From Salinispirillum sp049115955 (GTDB taxonomy: Bacteria; Pseudomonadota; Gammaproteobacteria; Pseudomonadales; Natronospirillaceae): 64,000 nt of DNA. The stretch lies in assembly GCA_049115955.1 (NCBI GenBank), contig JAGDZJ010000003.1, positions 1 to 64,000 of the forward strand, given 5' to 3'. The notes beneath the pieces were generated by a model that saw only the letters and a list, made by a program, of their open reading frames with translations, did no database searches and was not told the DNA's origin. Shown here in pieces: positions 51,072 to 59,444 of this stretch; within the stretch, counting starts at the first letter, position 1, and every line of letters begins with the position of its first letter. The translations under genes were made by a program, and so were the position numbers.

Positions 51072-51731
51072 TCAGTTTAGACGCTCCATGTCACTGGTTT
51101 CTACTAGACCATGGCGTAAAGCCAAATGAGTCAGCTCAACATCGCTGCCAATGTTCAGCTTTTCAAAGATGCGATAACGGTAGGTGTTCACCGTTTTGGG
51201 GCTCAAACACAGCTTGTCTGAAATCGCCTGCACCTTGTGGCAATTGACGATCATCATGGTGATTTGCATTTCTCGCTCGGACAAAACATCCAACGGACTT
51301 TCGGTATTTTCGCCAGAGAACGAGTTTAACGCCATACGCTGGGCAATTTCTGGACTCAGGTAACGTTGGCCTCGGGCGACGCTGTTGATGGCCAAGACCA
51401 TTTCGTCGATACCGGCACCTTTCGTAAGGTAGCCCGCAGCACCGGCTTTCAACAAGCGGCTAGGGAATGGGTCTTCCGTGCAAGAGGTAACCACGATCAC
51501 CTTGGTTTCTGGCTGGGCGGCGTGCAGACGTCTTGTAGCTTCGAGCCCACCGATGCCAGGCATCTTAACATCCATTAACATAACTTGGGGTTTAAGTTCG
51601 CGCGCCAAAATGAGCGCTTGCTCACCGCTGTTCGCTTCACCAACAATGTCTATGCTGTCGATGTCTTCGAGTAATCGCTTGATACCCATTCTCACGAGAT
51701 CGTGATCATCGACCAATATCACGCTGACCAT
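51072..51731 (-). CDS. gacA: Response regulator GacA/UvrY
   Basis: The 219-residue regulator has a receiver domain (SVILVDDHDLVRMGIKRLL, with phosphoacceptor Asp in VMLMDVKMPG at about 54) and a LuxR-type helix-turn-helix (LSEREMQITMMIVN, SDKLCLSPKTVNTYRYRI). With the sensor GacS/BarA it activates small RNAs that titrate CsrA/RsmA. The ATG was preferred, as the family starts with M-x-SV; a GTG six codons upstream is possible. Coupling to uvrC is conserved. Confidence 0.93.
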   Translation of the reverse strand: MVSVILVDDHDLVRMGIKRLLEDIDSIDIVGEANSGEQALILARELKPQVMLMDVKMPGIGGLEATRRLHAAQPETKVIVVTSCTEDPFPSRLLKAGAAGYLTKGAGIDEMVLAINSVARGQRYLSPEIAQRMALNSFSGENTESPLDVLSEREMQITMMIVNCHKVQAISDKLCLSPKTVNTYRYRIFEKLNIGSDVELTHLALRHGLVETSDMERLN

Positions 51732-51804
51732 GTTATGTACTCTTGCCACAGGCTATATGTTGAGTCTACCTCACCGTCAAAGTAGTGCAAAGATTTGATT
51801 TACA

Positions 51805-51830
51805 GTAGGACCACAGCCCTCTGCGCGAAT
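51805..51830. repeat. Single REP-like hairpin (degenerate left stem)
   Basis: GTAGGACCACAGCCCTCTGC with GCGAAT behind it is a REP half whose left stem is altered to CCACAG. Confidence 0.6.
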
Positions 51831-51862
51831 CGGCGGGGCTGGTGTTCGCACCTGCCCCGCCG
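51831..51862 (-). terminator. Strong hairpin behind phoH
   Basis: CGGCGGGGC and GCCCCGCCG pair. After one mismatch, four more pairs (GGTG/CACC) close a TTCG loop. The hairpin starts six bases beyond the phoH stop. No T-run follows, so it may act as a factor-dependent end or as mRNA 3' protection. Confidence 0.5.
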
Positions 51863-51868
51863 GCTCAC

Positions 51869-53251
51869 TTACAAATACTGTTCGGCGTACGCGGCCAAAC
51901 GACTGCGCGCCACCCCTTGCAAGCTCAACGAGCCTCCGAACTCAAAGCTTTTAAAGCGCTCGGTCATGTAGGTCAGGCCGGAGCTGGTTGGCCCCAGATA
52001 CGGCGTGTCGATCTGTGCCAGGTTGCCCAGACACACCACCTTGGTGCCCTCACCTGCCCGCGTGATGATGGTTTTGATTTGGTGCGGTGTCAGGTTTTGC
52101 GCCTCGTCCACGATCAGCAAGGTATGTTGAAAGCTCCGTCCGCGCACAAAGTTCATCGACTTGAAGTGCAGCGGCATGTTTGCACCAACGTATTGTTCGC
52201 TGCTGTTCGGGTCGTAATCTTCCGCGTGCAGCGCTTCCAGGTTGTCGGTGAAGGCACCCAGCCACGGCGCCATTTTGTCGGTTTCGGTCCCCGGTAAAAA
52301 GCCGATGTCTTCGTCCAGCCCTCGCGTACTCCGTGTCGCCACGATGCGTTTATAGAGCTTGGTTTCTACCGTTTGTTCCAAAGCACAAGCCAACGCCAAA
52401 ATCGTCTTACCCGACCCGGCGGGACCATTGAGTGCCACCAAATCGATTTCTGGATCCAACAACATGCGCATGGCCATGGCTTGGAATGCATCGCGTGGAT
52501 TCAAACCCCAAGCTTTTTGGCGCATCAAAATACCTTCGTTGAACAACTCCAAGGTCACGGTGTCGGCGTCTACGGCGACGATACGACCGATAAAGTCACG
52601 CTCGTCAACAATGAACTGGCACGGAAAATACTCATTCCCTATCAGGTTGTCTAAATGGCTACGCGGTATTTTTTGCTGTTTTTGTCCATCGATGTCCATG
52701 TGGCCCTGCGACTCCATGGCGTCCCAGAAATCACCTTCTACGGTGATATAACCTTTGTTCAAACGATCTATATCGGTGATCAATTGGTCGTTGTGGTAGT
52801 CCTCAGCTTCCAATCCACAACCACGCGCTTTCAGGCGCATATTGATGTCTTTCGTGACCAACACCACTTTGCGGGCTTGGTAGCGGCCTTGCAGGTGTAG
52901 CAGGTCATTGATGATTTTGTTGTCGTTAACGTGAGCTTGTAACGTGCCACCTGCTGCGGCTTCGCCGTGTGGCATCAGAATCGACAACTTACCTTGGTGG
53001 CCGCCATCCAAACGCGGAATGGGCACGCCGCGAACGACATCGTGCGGAGGTGCATCACCGATAATTTGATCAATGGTGCGGACGGCTTGGCGGCAATCTG
53101 CGGCGAGCGGCGTCGTGCCCACCTTGAGCTTGTCGAGCTCTTCGAGCACCACCATGGGGATAAGGACTTCGTGTTCTTCGAAATTAAACAGTGCGTTAGG
53201 GTCGTGAATCAGTACGTTTGTGTCCAGCGCGTAAATCTTGATCTCACTCAT
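51869..53251 (-). CDS. PhoH family PIN-ATPase
   Basis: The 460-residue protein joins an N-terminal PIN nuclease domain (IYALDTNVLIHDPNALFNF, with metal aspartates, residues 1-140) to a PhoH-type ATPase (about 235-440). The ATPase has Walker A in GPAGSGKTILALACAL, Walker B in TLLIVDEAQNL and VVCLGNLAQIDTPYL. PIN-PhoH proteins are RNA helicase/nucleases. It is preceded by a gene of unknown function on the same strand, about 96 bases away. Confidence 0.9.
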   Translation of the reverse strand: MSEIKIYALDTNVLIHDPNALFNFEEHEVLIPMVVLEELDKLKVGTTPLAADCRQAVRTIDQIIGDAPPHDVVRGVPIPRLDGGHQGKLSILMPHGEAAAGGTLQAHVNDNKIINDLLHLQGRYQARKVVLVTKDINMRLKARGCGLEAEDYHNDQLITDIDRLNKGYITVEGDFWDAMESQGHMDIDGQKQQKIPRSHLDNLIGNEYFPCQFIVDERDFIGRIVAVDADTVTLELFNEGILMRQKAWGLNPRDAFQAMAMRMLLDPEIDLVALNGPAGSGKTILALACALEQTVETKLYKRIVATRSTRGLDEDIGFLPGTETDKMAPWLGAFTDNLEALHAEDYDPNSSEQYVGANMPLHFKSMNFVRGRSFQHTLLIVDEAQNLTPHQIKTIITRAGEGTKVVCLGNLAQIDTPYLGPTSSGLTYMTERFKSFEFGGSLSLQGVARSRLAAYAEQYL

Positions 53252-53347
53252 TCAACATTCCTTAGCCAATCAATGGCATGGTATGAATTCGCAATGAGAA
53301 CAGCGTCAGCGTGGCCGACGCCGCTCTGGTCGACAATCTTCTAGATT

Positions 53348-53965
53348 TTAATGCACCAGTTCTCCTGCAACTGGCATAACATGGCCAAAGGTATCGGGCA
53401 GCAGATCTGCTTTGTAGACCCGAATCAGTTCATGCAAACGGGCTTCGCATTCTGCGGTTTGCCCATCAACCCATTGCAGCAACACGACTTGCGCTTCTAC
53501 TGCGTCCAGTTCTACCAAGACACCGAGACAAAAACCTTCGTCGGTGGCCAAAGCAACCATATCCCCTACTTCATAAGAGCGCTGAAGGGTGTTCCAGGGG
53601 CGTTCTGATACCCAGTCGGTACTGTCTTGCGCATTGCCAAAACGAGCCGCAGCGATCACAGCCAGCGTATCAACAATAGCTTCGTCACTGAGATCCAGGC
53701 GCATGCCTTGCTCAGAATCAAATCGATCGGGAAATTGCTTTTGCAGCAGTATGGTCAGCAGTTCCGAGTCTTCCGTTGTCCAAGCCACATCGATGTGCTG
53801 CTTGCCAATATAAGACAGGTATTCTGTTGTTACTATGTCGGTTTCAAGTTGCATGCTGTCGCTCGTCTCACTGGGTGTTTGAAACACCAGCGTAACCGAG
53901 TCAGGTCCAGCCCCACTTTCGTCTACTATTCGCCAAAAAACACCGGATTGCGCTTGAGCAGTCAT
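53348..53965 (-). CDS. Protein of unknown function
   Basis: This 205-residue, mostly acidic protein has no signal peptide or membrane helix and no motif that I recognise. Notable stretches are YLSYIGKQHIDVAWTTEDSE and a C-terminal region with SYEVGDMVALATDEGFCLGV, which looks like a small beta-barrel (PilZ- or SH3-like) but lacks clear signature residues. The ATG has AGGAGG five bases before the spacer and was preferred to a GTG two codons upstream. It is followed by phoH. Confidence 0.65.
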   Translation of the reverse strand: MTAQAQSGVFWRIVDESGAGPDSVTLVFQTPSETSDSMQLETDIVTTEYLSYIGKQHIDVAWTTEDSELLTILLQKQFPDRFDSEQGMRLDLSDEAIVDTLAVIAAARFGNAQDSTDWVSERPWNTLQRSYEVGDMVALATDEGFCLGVLVELDAVEAQVVLLQWVDGQTAECEARLHELIRVYKADLLPDTFGHVMPVAGELVH

Positions 53966-54061
53966 AGACACCTCCTAGTGGCAGAGGGCGTGAAGGACGT
54001 TGGCAGCCAGTCATTGGCCGCGCAGATAACCCAGAGCGGGCTATCAGGCCCTTACGAGAAC

Positions 54062-54187
54062 ATCTAAAAACCCCTTTTTCTCAATCTTGCGTTGTTAAAA
54101 ATGGCCTCAAATGCTCATTTACCTGCAGTAAACTGCGCTTTCTCGGACATTTTTGCCTAGCCAGATTTTCGCCTCTGAGGTTTTTTC
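54062..54187. repeat. Hairpin-forming intergenic element, family C, copy 1
   Basis: It contains AATGCTCATTTACCTGCAGT then AAACTGCGC, with flanking arms GTTAAAAATGGCC and GGACATTTTTGCC that pair imperfectly. A second copy with the same core is at 57435-57558. The 452-base gap between the unknown gene and pabB otherwise shows only an A/T-rich stretch (54190-54300) without a gene. Confidence 0.7.
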
Positions 54188-54417
54188 CTATTCTCTCACG
54201 GCTCCACTCGTCGTTATTATGAGTGAACTGTGTAACTTCTTGCCGTTTTCACCTTCATAACAGCTTTAATTCGGCTGCCTGTCAACCTTTTTGTGCAGCT
54301 TACTATTGTCTATACGAGTTGCCACGGGCTTTGGACTGCGTTGCAACAAGCCGTTGATTTCATACCCAAAAACGCTAAGCTCTGGGCTCGTTACCTACAA
54401 GGCACCACACGTCCTGC

Positions 54418-55782
54418 ATGTCTGACGCTCTCACCGACCACCTCAACCCACTCTGCTGGCTCAGTAGCATGAACTCCCAGCACTTTCCCGTGTTGCTGGA
54501 CAGTTGCTTACCGGGCGCACCATTTGGGCGCTACAGCGTGGTGGCAGCGATGCCGCAACGATATTTTGTGGCAACCTCTTGGCACGCACTGGAGGAATGG
54601 GTACGCGACAAGGACGGCAGCTATTATTTGTCGGCTATTCAGCGCGGTTCCGTGATGGCCAGTCTTTCAGCGGTGCGGTCACAAGTGCGTGTACCTAAGC
54701 AGACCAACGGTGGATTCAATGGTGGCTTGATCGGTGTGCTCAATTATGACCTAGGGCAACTGATGCATGCGGTGCCACTGCAAGACGAACGTCTTCGGTC
54801 GTTGTCTCGTGTGGTCGACATGCCACTTGCTTGGGTGGGCGACTATGATCACGCCGTGGTGATTGACCACCATGAACAACACGTGATGTGCATCGGTGAG
54901 GCTGTGAACTGGCATCCCGGCGACCCGCCGACCGAATCTGCCCAGTTTGCCAACGATGCCGTACAGACCAGTTTGGATCGCGTGCAATACGAGCAGCGCA
55001 TGCGCAGCTTGAAGGACTATATCGCCGCTGGCGACTGCTACCAAGTTAACTTGACGCGCCAATTTGACGTACCCTGGCTGCACACACCGCTCGACACCTA
55101 TGCGCGTCTGCGCAATGCGACGCCCATGCCCTTTTCAGCCTATATGGACTTGGGCAAGACACAGTTACTCAGCCTGTCGCCCGAACGTTTTTTGCGTATT
55201 GCCGACGGGCAGATGGAAACCAAACCCATTAAGGGAACACGGCCGCGTAGCCCGGACCCAAAAGAAGATGAAGCGCTGAAACAGTCGCTGCAAAACAGCG
55301 CTAAAGATCGGGCGGAAAACCTGATGATTGTAGACTTGCTGCGCAATGATCTCGGCCGCAGCGCGGTGCCGGGCTCAGTCAAGGTCCCTAAGCTGTTTGA
55401 CCTTGAAAGCTTTGCCAATGTGCATCAATTGGTGAGTACGGTGACGGCTACGCTGAGCCCCGATGAGACGCCGCTGGGCGCGTTATTGAAGGCCTTTCCT
55501 GGTGGTTCAATCACCGGGGCGCCAAAACGGCGGGCGATGGAGATCATTGCTGAACTGGAACCGCACCGCCGTGGGCCTTACTGTGGCTCCATTTTCTATC
55601 AGGATGTGACCGGTATGCTGGACAGCAATATTCTGATCCGCACCATGGCGATTCAAGATGAACACCTGTGGACATGGGCGGGTGGCGGTATTGTGTGGGA
55701 TTCTGAAACGGCGGCCGAGTTTGAAGAGACGCACGACAAGATTCGCAGTTTGTTGTCGGCGCTGGGGTTGGCGTTGCCGTAG
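54418..55782 (+). CDS. pabB: Aminodeoxychorismate synthase component I
   Basis: The 454-residue chorismate-binding enzyme, with PabA, makes aminodeoxychorismate for folate. It has the PIKGTRPRSPDPKEDEAL segment (the lysine replaces the alanine of anthranilate synthase), LRNDLGR and FPGGSITGAPKRRAMEII. The N-terminal part (1-150) is the anthranilate-synthase-I-like domain. The ATG is preceded only by a weak site (AAGGCACC), so the start is fairly but not fully certain. Confidence 0.92.
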   Translation: MSDALTDHLNPLCWLSSMNSQHFPVLLDSCLPGAPFGRYSVVAAMPQRYFVATSWHALEEWVRDKDGSYYLSAIQRGSVMASLSAVRSQVRVPKQTNGGFNGGLIGVLNYDLGQLMHAVPLQDERLRSLSRVVDMPLAWVGDYDHAVVIDHHEQHVMCIGEAVNWHPGDPPTESAQFANDAVQTSLDRVQYEQRMRSLKDYIAAGDCYQVNLTRQFDVPWLHTPLDTYARLRNATPMPFSAYMDLGKTQLLSLSPERFLRIADGQMETKPIKGTRPRSPDPKEDEALKQSLQNSAKDRAENLMIVDLLRNDLGRSAVPGSVKVPKLFDLESFANVHQLVSTVTATLSPDETPLGALLKAFPGGSITGAPKRRAMEIIAELEPHRRGPYCGSIFYQDVTGMLDSNILIRTMAIQDEHLWTWAGGGIVWDSETAAEFEETHDKIRSLLSALGLALP

Positions 55783-55910
55783 GAACAAGGACGGCGGGTG
55801 GCATTGGACGGAGCAGCCGCAGGGTGTATGCCTCCGGCGCGACTCCCGGCCTGCCGTGGAGCGCCGGAGGCACAACCCNNGCTGCGCTCTTCCGCCCTAT
55901 GGTTAGTCGT
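55783..55910. repeat. Repeat-rich gap with scaffold join (NN)
   Basis: A palindrome GCCTCCGGCGC...GCGCCGGAGGC (about 55831-55872) is followed by NN at 55879-55880 and then GCTGCGCTCTTCCGCCCTAT, the right half of the GGCGGATGACG repeat. The left half expected before it is represented only by ACGGCGGGTGGCA near 55792. The sequence was joined inside a repeat, so its length here is unreliable. Confidence 0.7.
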
Positions 55911-55919
55911 GCCTGAACG

Positions 55920-56534
55920 CTAAGCGATATCTCGCACGCTGGCTTTAATGAATTCCTGCTTCAAGTCGGCATAAGTATGTACCGCCGGAAACTGAGGGAA
56001 CTCAGCAATCACGTTGTCTGGCGCATGAAAGAGGATGCCAGCATCCGCTTCAGCAAGCATGGTGGTATCGTTGTACGAGTCACCGGCCGCAATGCATCGA
56101 TAGTTCAAGCTATGAAAAGCCTTGACCGACTGGCGCTTGGGGTCTTTCTGACGCAAGTGATAGTTCACGACACGACCCGTTTCATCAGTTTCCAAGCGGT
56201 GGCAGAACAACGTGGGAAAACCCAATTGACGCATCAATGGCTGCGAGAATTCGTAGAAGGTGTCCGACAGGATAACGACTTGGAAACGCTCGCGTAACCA
56301 GTCGACAAACTCCACTGCCCCATCCAGCGGCTTCAGTGTCGCAATGACCTCTTGTATTTGTGGCAACCCTAAACCGTGCTGATCCAGAATCGCCAACCGT
56401 TGACGCATCAGAACATCGTAGTCAGGGATGTCACGCGTGGTGGCTTTCAGCTCTTCGATTCCGGTTTTTTCGGCAAAGGCTATCCAGATTTCGGGCACCA
56501 ATACGCCTTCGAGGTCGAGGCATGCTATTTCCAT
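55920..56534 (-). CDS. thrH: Bifunctional phosphoserine phosphatase/homoserine phosphotransferase
   Basis: The 204-residue HAD-type protein starts MEIACLDLEGVLVPEIW, with the nucleophile DLEG of ThrH in place of DxDGT, and has VVILSDTFYEF and AAGDSYNDTTMLAEAD. ThrH, first known from Pseudomonas, removes phosphate from phosphoserine or passes it to homoserine. It is divergent from cysH with 190 bases between the starts. Confidence 0.93.
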   Translation of the reverse strand: MEIACLDLEGVLVPEIWIAFAEKTGIEELKATTRDIPDYDVLMRQRLAILDQHGLGLPQIQEVIATLKPLDGAVEFVDWLRERFQVVILSDTFYEFSQPLMRQLGFPTLFCHRLETDETGRVVNYHLRQKDPKRQSVKAFHSLNYRCIAAGDSYNDTTMLAEADAGILFHAPDNVIAEFPQFPAVHTYADLKQEFIKASVRDIA

Positions 56535-56724
56535 TTATTCTCTCCTGGTGGGAACTAACCTATCATTTTTATTGCACAGCATTATGCCTGTTCAAGGCTT
56601 GATAGAGAACCACTCAAGCTTTCACGCACCTGCGGAATATCATTATAGGTATTCGATATTTTGTGATACTGCGACGCTTTGCTATTCTCGCCGCTCAGCT
56701 CATAGAAAAGACCTAATCGCGCAT

Positions 56725-57438
56725 ATGACCTCCCCTGCACTGATCAACCAATGGCAAGAAACACTGGCACCACAAACGCCGAAGGACATTCTGCGCTTTG
56801 CGCATGAGCAATTTGATAACATTGCGATTTCGTTCAGTGGTGCTGAGGACGTCGTGCTGATCGACTTAGCCAAAAAAGTCAGCAAAAATGTCCAAGTATT
56901 CACGCTCGACACCGGACGCCTGCACGCCGAAACCTATCGCTTCATTGATCAAGTGCGTAAACACTACGATCTGGACTTGGAAATCCTCACGCCGGATCAA
57001 GCCAAGCTGGAAGCGCTGGTGCGCGCCAAGGGATTGTTCAGCTTTTACGAAGACGACCACAAAGAATGCTGTGGCATACGCAAGGTCGACAGTTTGAAAC
57101 GCAAGCTACCCAACGTTGATGCGTGGATTACCGGCCAACGCAAAGACCAGAGCCCGAGCACCCGAGCCAGCGTAGCAACGGTTGAACTGGATACCGTATT
57201 CGGCTCGCCAGACAAGCCTTTGGTGAAGTTTAATCCACTCGCCAATTGGACGTCGCAGCAGTTGTGGGAATACATCCGGATGTTTGACGTGCCTTTTAAC
57301 CCACTGCACGAGCGCGGCTTCATCAGCATTGGCTGTGAGCCCTGCACACGACCCGTGTTACCGGGCCAGCATGAGCGTGAGGGTCGCTGGTGGTGGGAGG
57401 AAGCTACGCAGAAAGAGTGTGGGCTGCACAGCACCTAA
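56725..57438 (+). CDS. cysH: Assimilatory adenylyl-sulfate (APS-type) reductase
   Basis: The 237-residue protein has the PP-loop-like ISFSGAEDVVLIDLA, LDTGRLHAETYRF and the two cysteine pairs KECCGIRK and GCEPCTRP that hold a [4Fe-4S] cluster, which mark an APS-type rather than PAPS-type reductase. It reduces activated sulfate to sulfite. The ATG before TSPALINQW is where similarity begins; no strong ribosome site is seen. The cysB gene, its usual activator, is close by on the other strand. Confidence 0.93.
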   Translation: MTSPALINQWQETLAPQTPKDILRFAHEQFDNIAISFSGAEDVVLIDLAKKVSKNVQVFTLDTGRLHAETYRFIDQVRKHYDLDLEILTPDQAKLEALVRAKGLFSFYEDDHKECCGIRKVDSLKRKLPNVDAWITGQRKDQSPSTRASVATVELDTVFGSPDKPLVKFNPLANWTSQQLWEYIRMFDVPFNPLHERGFISIGCEPCTRPVLPGQHEREGRWWWEEATQKECGLHST

Positions 57439-57558
57439 AAACTACTGCGCTCGCTCTGGCAGCGTTAAAATTCTCCTCAGAATGCTCATTTACTGTTAGT
57501 AAACTGCGCGTCTTCGTTGAATTTTGCCTTGCCAGTGCTTCCCTCGTGACGTTTTTAG
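57435..57558. repeat. Hairpin-forming intergenic element, family C, copy 2, with terminal inverted repeats
   Basis: It begins CTAAAAAC and ends GTTTTTAG. Inner arms CTGGCA...AAATTC and GAATTT...TGCCAG flank the core AATGCTCATTTACTGTTAGT then AAACTGCGC, shared with copy 1. It lies between the convergent cysH and cysB genes; cysH stops right at its left end. It may be a small non-autonomous element and may also end transcription. Confidence 0.72.
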
Positions 57559-57630
57559 TTACGCCCCCGAGCCAACCAAGCAATGCCTGACGGAAAAACC
57601 TCAAAGGCGAAAATATGGTTAGAGAGGCTT

Positions 57631-58605
57631 TTAGAAAGTTGGCAAGGAGACGTGGCGAAACAGCTCATCCACATCCGCCTTGCTGCTGCACGACATGGCT
57701 TTGTCGATGAGTTCACGCGTTAAGTGCGGCGCAAAGGCTTCGATGAACTTGTACATGTAACCACGCAAAAAGACGCCTTTGCGCAAGCCCACTTTGGTAA
57801 TACTGGCTTCAAACAAGTGGCTGGCATCCAAGGTGACCAAGTCACTGTCCTGCTCCTCATCCATCGCCATGCTGGCCACAATACCCACACCCAACCCCAG
57901 GCGTACATACGTCTTAATTACGTCAGCATCGGCAGCGGTAAAGACGGTTTTAGTCTCAAGACCTTTATTGCGAAACGCCTCGTCCAGCTTGGAACGACCG
58001 GTAAAGCCAAATACGTAGGTAACTAAGGGGTGAGCTGCAATATCTTCCAGAGTCAGTTGATGCTTCTGCGCCAACGGGTGCTTGCGAGGTACAATGATGC
58101 TGCGATTCCAGCGATAACACGGCAGCATAATCAGGTCATGAAAGTGCTCCATCGCTTCGGTGGCGATGGCAAAATCTGCGGTACCGTTAGAGGCCATTTC
58201 GGCGATCTGCATCGGTGTACCCTGATGCATGTGCAAGGACACATCCGGGAAGCGCTTCATAAACCCTTCGATCACCGAAGGCAGAGCATACCGCGCCTGG
58301 GTATGAGTCGTAGCAATAGACAGGCTGCCTTTGTTCTCGTCACTGAACTCTTGCGCCACCTGCTTGATGCTTTCAACTTTCTTCAGCACATCACCCACAA
58401 CCTGAAGAATAGCTTCGCCGGCTGGTGTGATGCGCGTAAGGTGTTTGCCGCTGCGCGCAAAAATTTCAACACCCAGCTCATCCTCGAGCAATCGAATCTG
58501 CTTCGATATGCCTGGCTGAGAGGTGTATAGCACCTGTGCCGTTGCCGATACATTCAGATCGTGATGGGCGACTTCCCAGATATAGCGGAGTTGCTGCAGC
58601 TTCAT
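57631..58605 (-). CDS. cysB: LysR-type regulator of sulfur assimilation CysB
   Basis: The 324-residue protein has the CysB start MKLQQLRYIWEVAHHDLNVS, a helix-turn-helix with TSQPGISKQIRLLEDELG, and effector-domain features TTHTQARYALP and YVFGFTGRSKLD. It activates cys genes in response to N-acetylserine. The chosen ATG gives the exact usual length; sixteen upstream in-frame codons were dropped. It is convergent with cysH. Confidence 0.95.
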   Translation of the reverse strand: MKLQQLRYIWEVAHHDLNVSATAQVLYTSQPGISKQIRLLEDELGVEIFARSGKHLTRITPAGEAILQVVGDVLKKVESIKQVAQEFSDENKGSLSIATTHTQARYALPSVIEGFMKRFPDVSLHMHQGTPMQIAEMASNGTADFAIATEAMEHFHDLIMLPCYRWNRSIIVPRKHPLAQKHQLTLEDIAAHPLVTYVFGFTGRSKLDEAFRNKGLETKTVFTAADADVIKTYVRLGLGVGIVASMAMDEEQDSDLVTLDASHLFEASITKVGLRKGVFLRGYMYKFIEAFAPHLTRELIDKAMSCSSKADVDELFRHVSLPTF

Positions 58606-58689
58606 CGAACAGGCCCTGTTATAAAAACTCTCCCAAATATGCTTTTTCAGCATAGTAAGGTCAATCAGATTTTTTGTCCGCTCAGACGC

Positions 58690-59160
58690 TTACATATTAA
58701 AGACACCGAAGAACCCAGCATCGCTGTTCAGGCGAAACTCAGTGATTTCTGCAGTGACGGCGGACACATTACAGCGTGACCACAGTTCCGTCGTGTCGCC
58801 ACCACGATCCGATGGCCGCATGTAGACGTTGAGGAAAATAATATATTCGCGGTTCGATGCGTTATAGCGTGATGAGCGGTTATCGAATCGGGTGCTCATA
58901 AGATTACTGCCGGTTTCATTGACTACGCGCGCGCGACAAGCCGCATAGGCGTCTTGCATAGGCAGTTCATTCGGCACGACCTCCGGAGGCGGCACCAAGC
59001 CTAACAAGTTGGTCACAAAATTGCCCTGACCGCTACTCTGCGTTGCCGCTATAGAGCGGAAGAACAAGGTCAGCACCACCGCAACGATCATGACCCCGGC
59101 GAAAGCACCAATCACCAAGAGCAGATCCTTTGTGGAATCGCGTTTAGCTGTACGACTCAT
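58690..59160 (-). CDS. Single-pass membrane protein, unknown function
   Basis: The 156-residue protein has a charged N terminus, one membrane helix at about 13-34 (LLLVIGAFAGVMIVAVVLTLFF, written in full 22 would exceed the limit, so ends LTLF) and a periplasmic domain of about 110 residues. That domain has two or three cysteines (AACRARV, SRCNV) that could form a disulphide. I do not recognise the family. It precedes cysB on the same strand with an 84-base gap. Confidence 0.6.
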   Translation of the reverse strand: MSRTAKRDSTKDLLLVIGAFAGVMIVAVVLTLFFRSIAATQSSGQGNFVTNLLGLVPPPEVVPNELPMQDAYAACRARVVNETGSNLMSTRFDNRSSRYNASNREYIIFLNVYMRPSDRGGDTTELWSRCNVSAVTAEITEFRLNSDAGFFGVFNM

Positions 59161-59300
59161 ACGACGTTTACCCGTGTAGAGAGCACCCTGATCCGCTTCC
59201 TGCTGCCAAGTGCCCGATGGTAGTTAGCTGCGTCCGTCACGATTTAGATGCACACTGACTCTCAAATTTAGCACATGGAGACAAAAATAAAAGGTCAGTA

Positions 59301-59360
59301 ATGAAGATTACACGTCAGGAGCGGCTTCAACACTGGGAGAGGCTGGCGGTATGGTGTTAA
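59301..59360 (+). CDS. Possible leader peptide before the DAHP synthase gene
   Basis: A 19-codon frame, MKITRQERLQHWERLAVWC, has AAGGTCAGTA upstream and ends 84 bases before the DAHP synthase start. It holds two Trp codons, which would fit control by aromatic amino acids. No clear terminator/antiterminator pair is visible behind it, so this is weak. Confidence 0.25.
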   Translation: MKITRQERLQHWERLAVWC

Positions 59361-59444
59361 AATAATCGTCCAAGAGAGTAAAAAACAGGCTGTCCAACAT
59401 AAGCAAATTGGAACAAGCCATCATCATAAAGAAGTGGAAGAATA

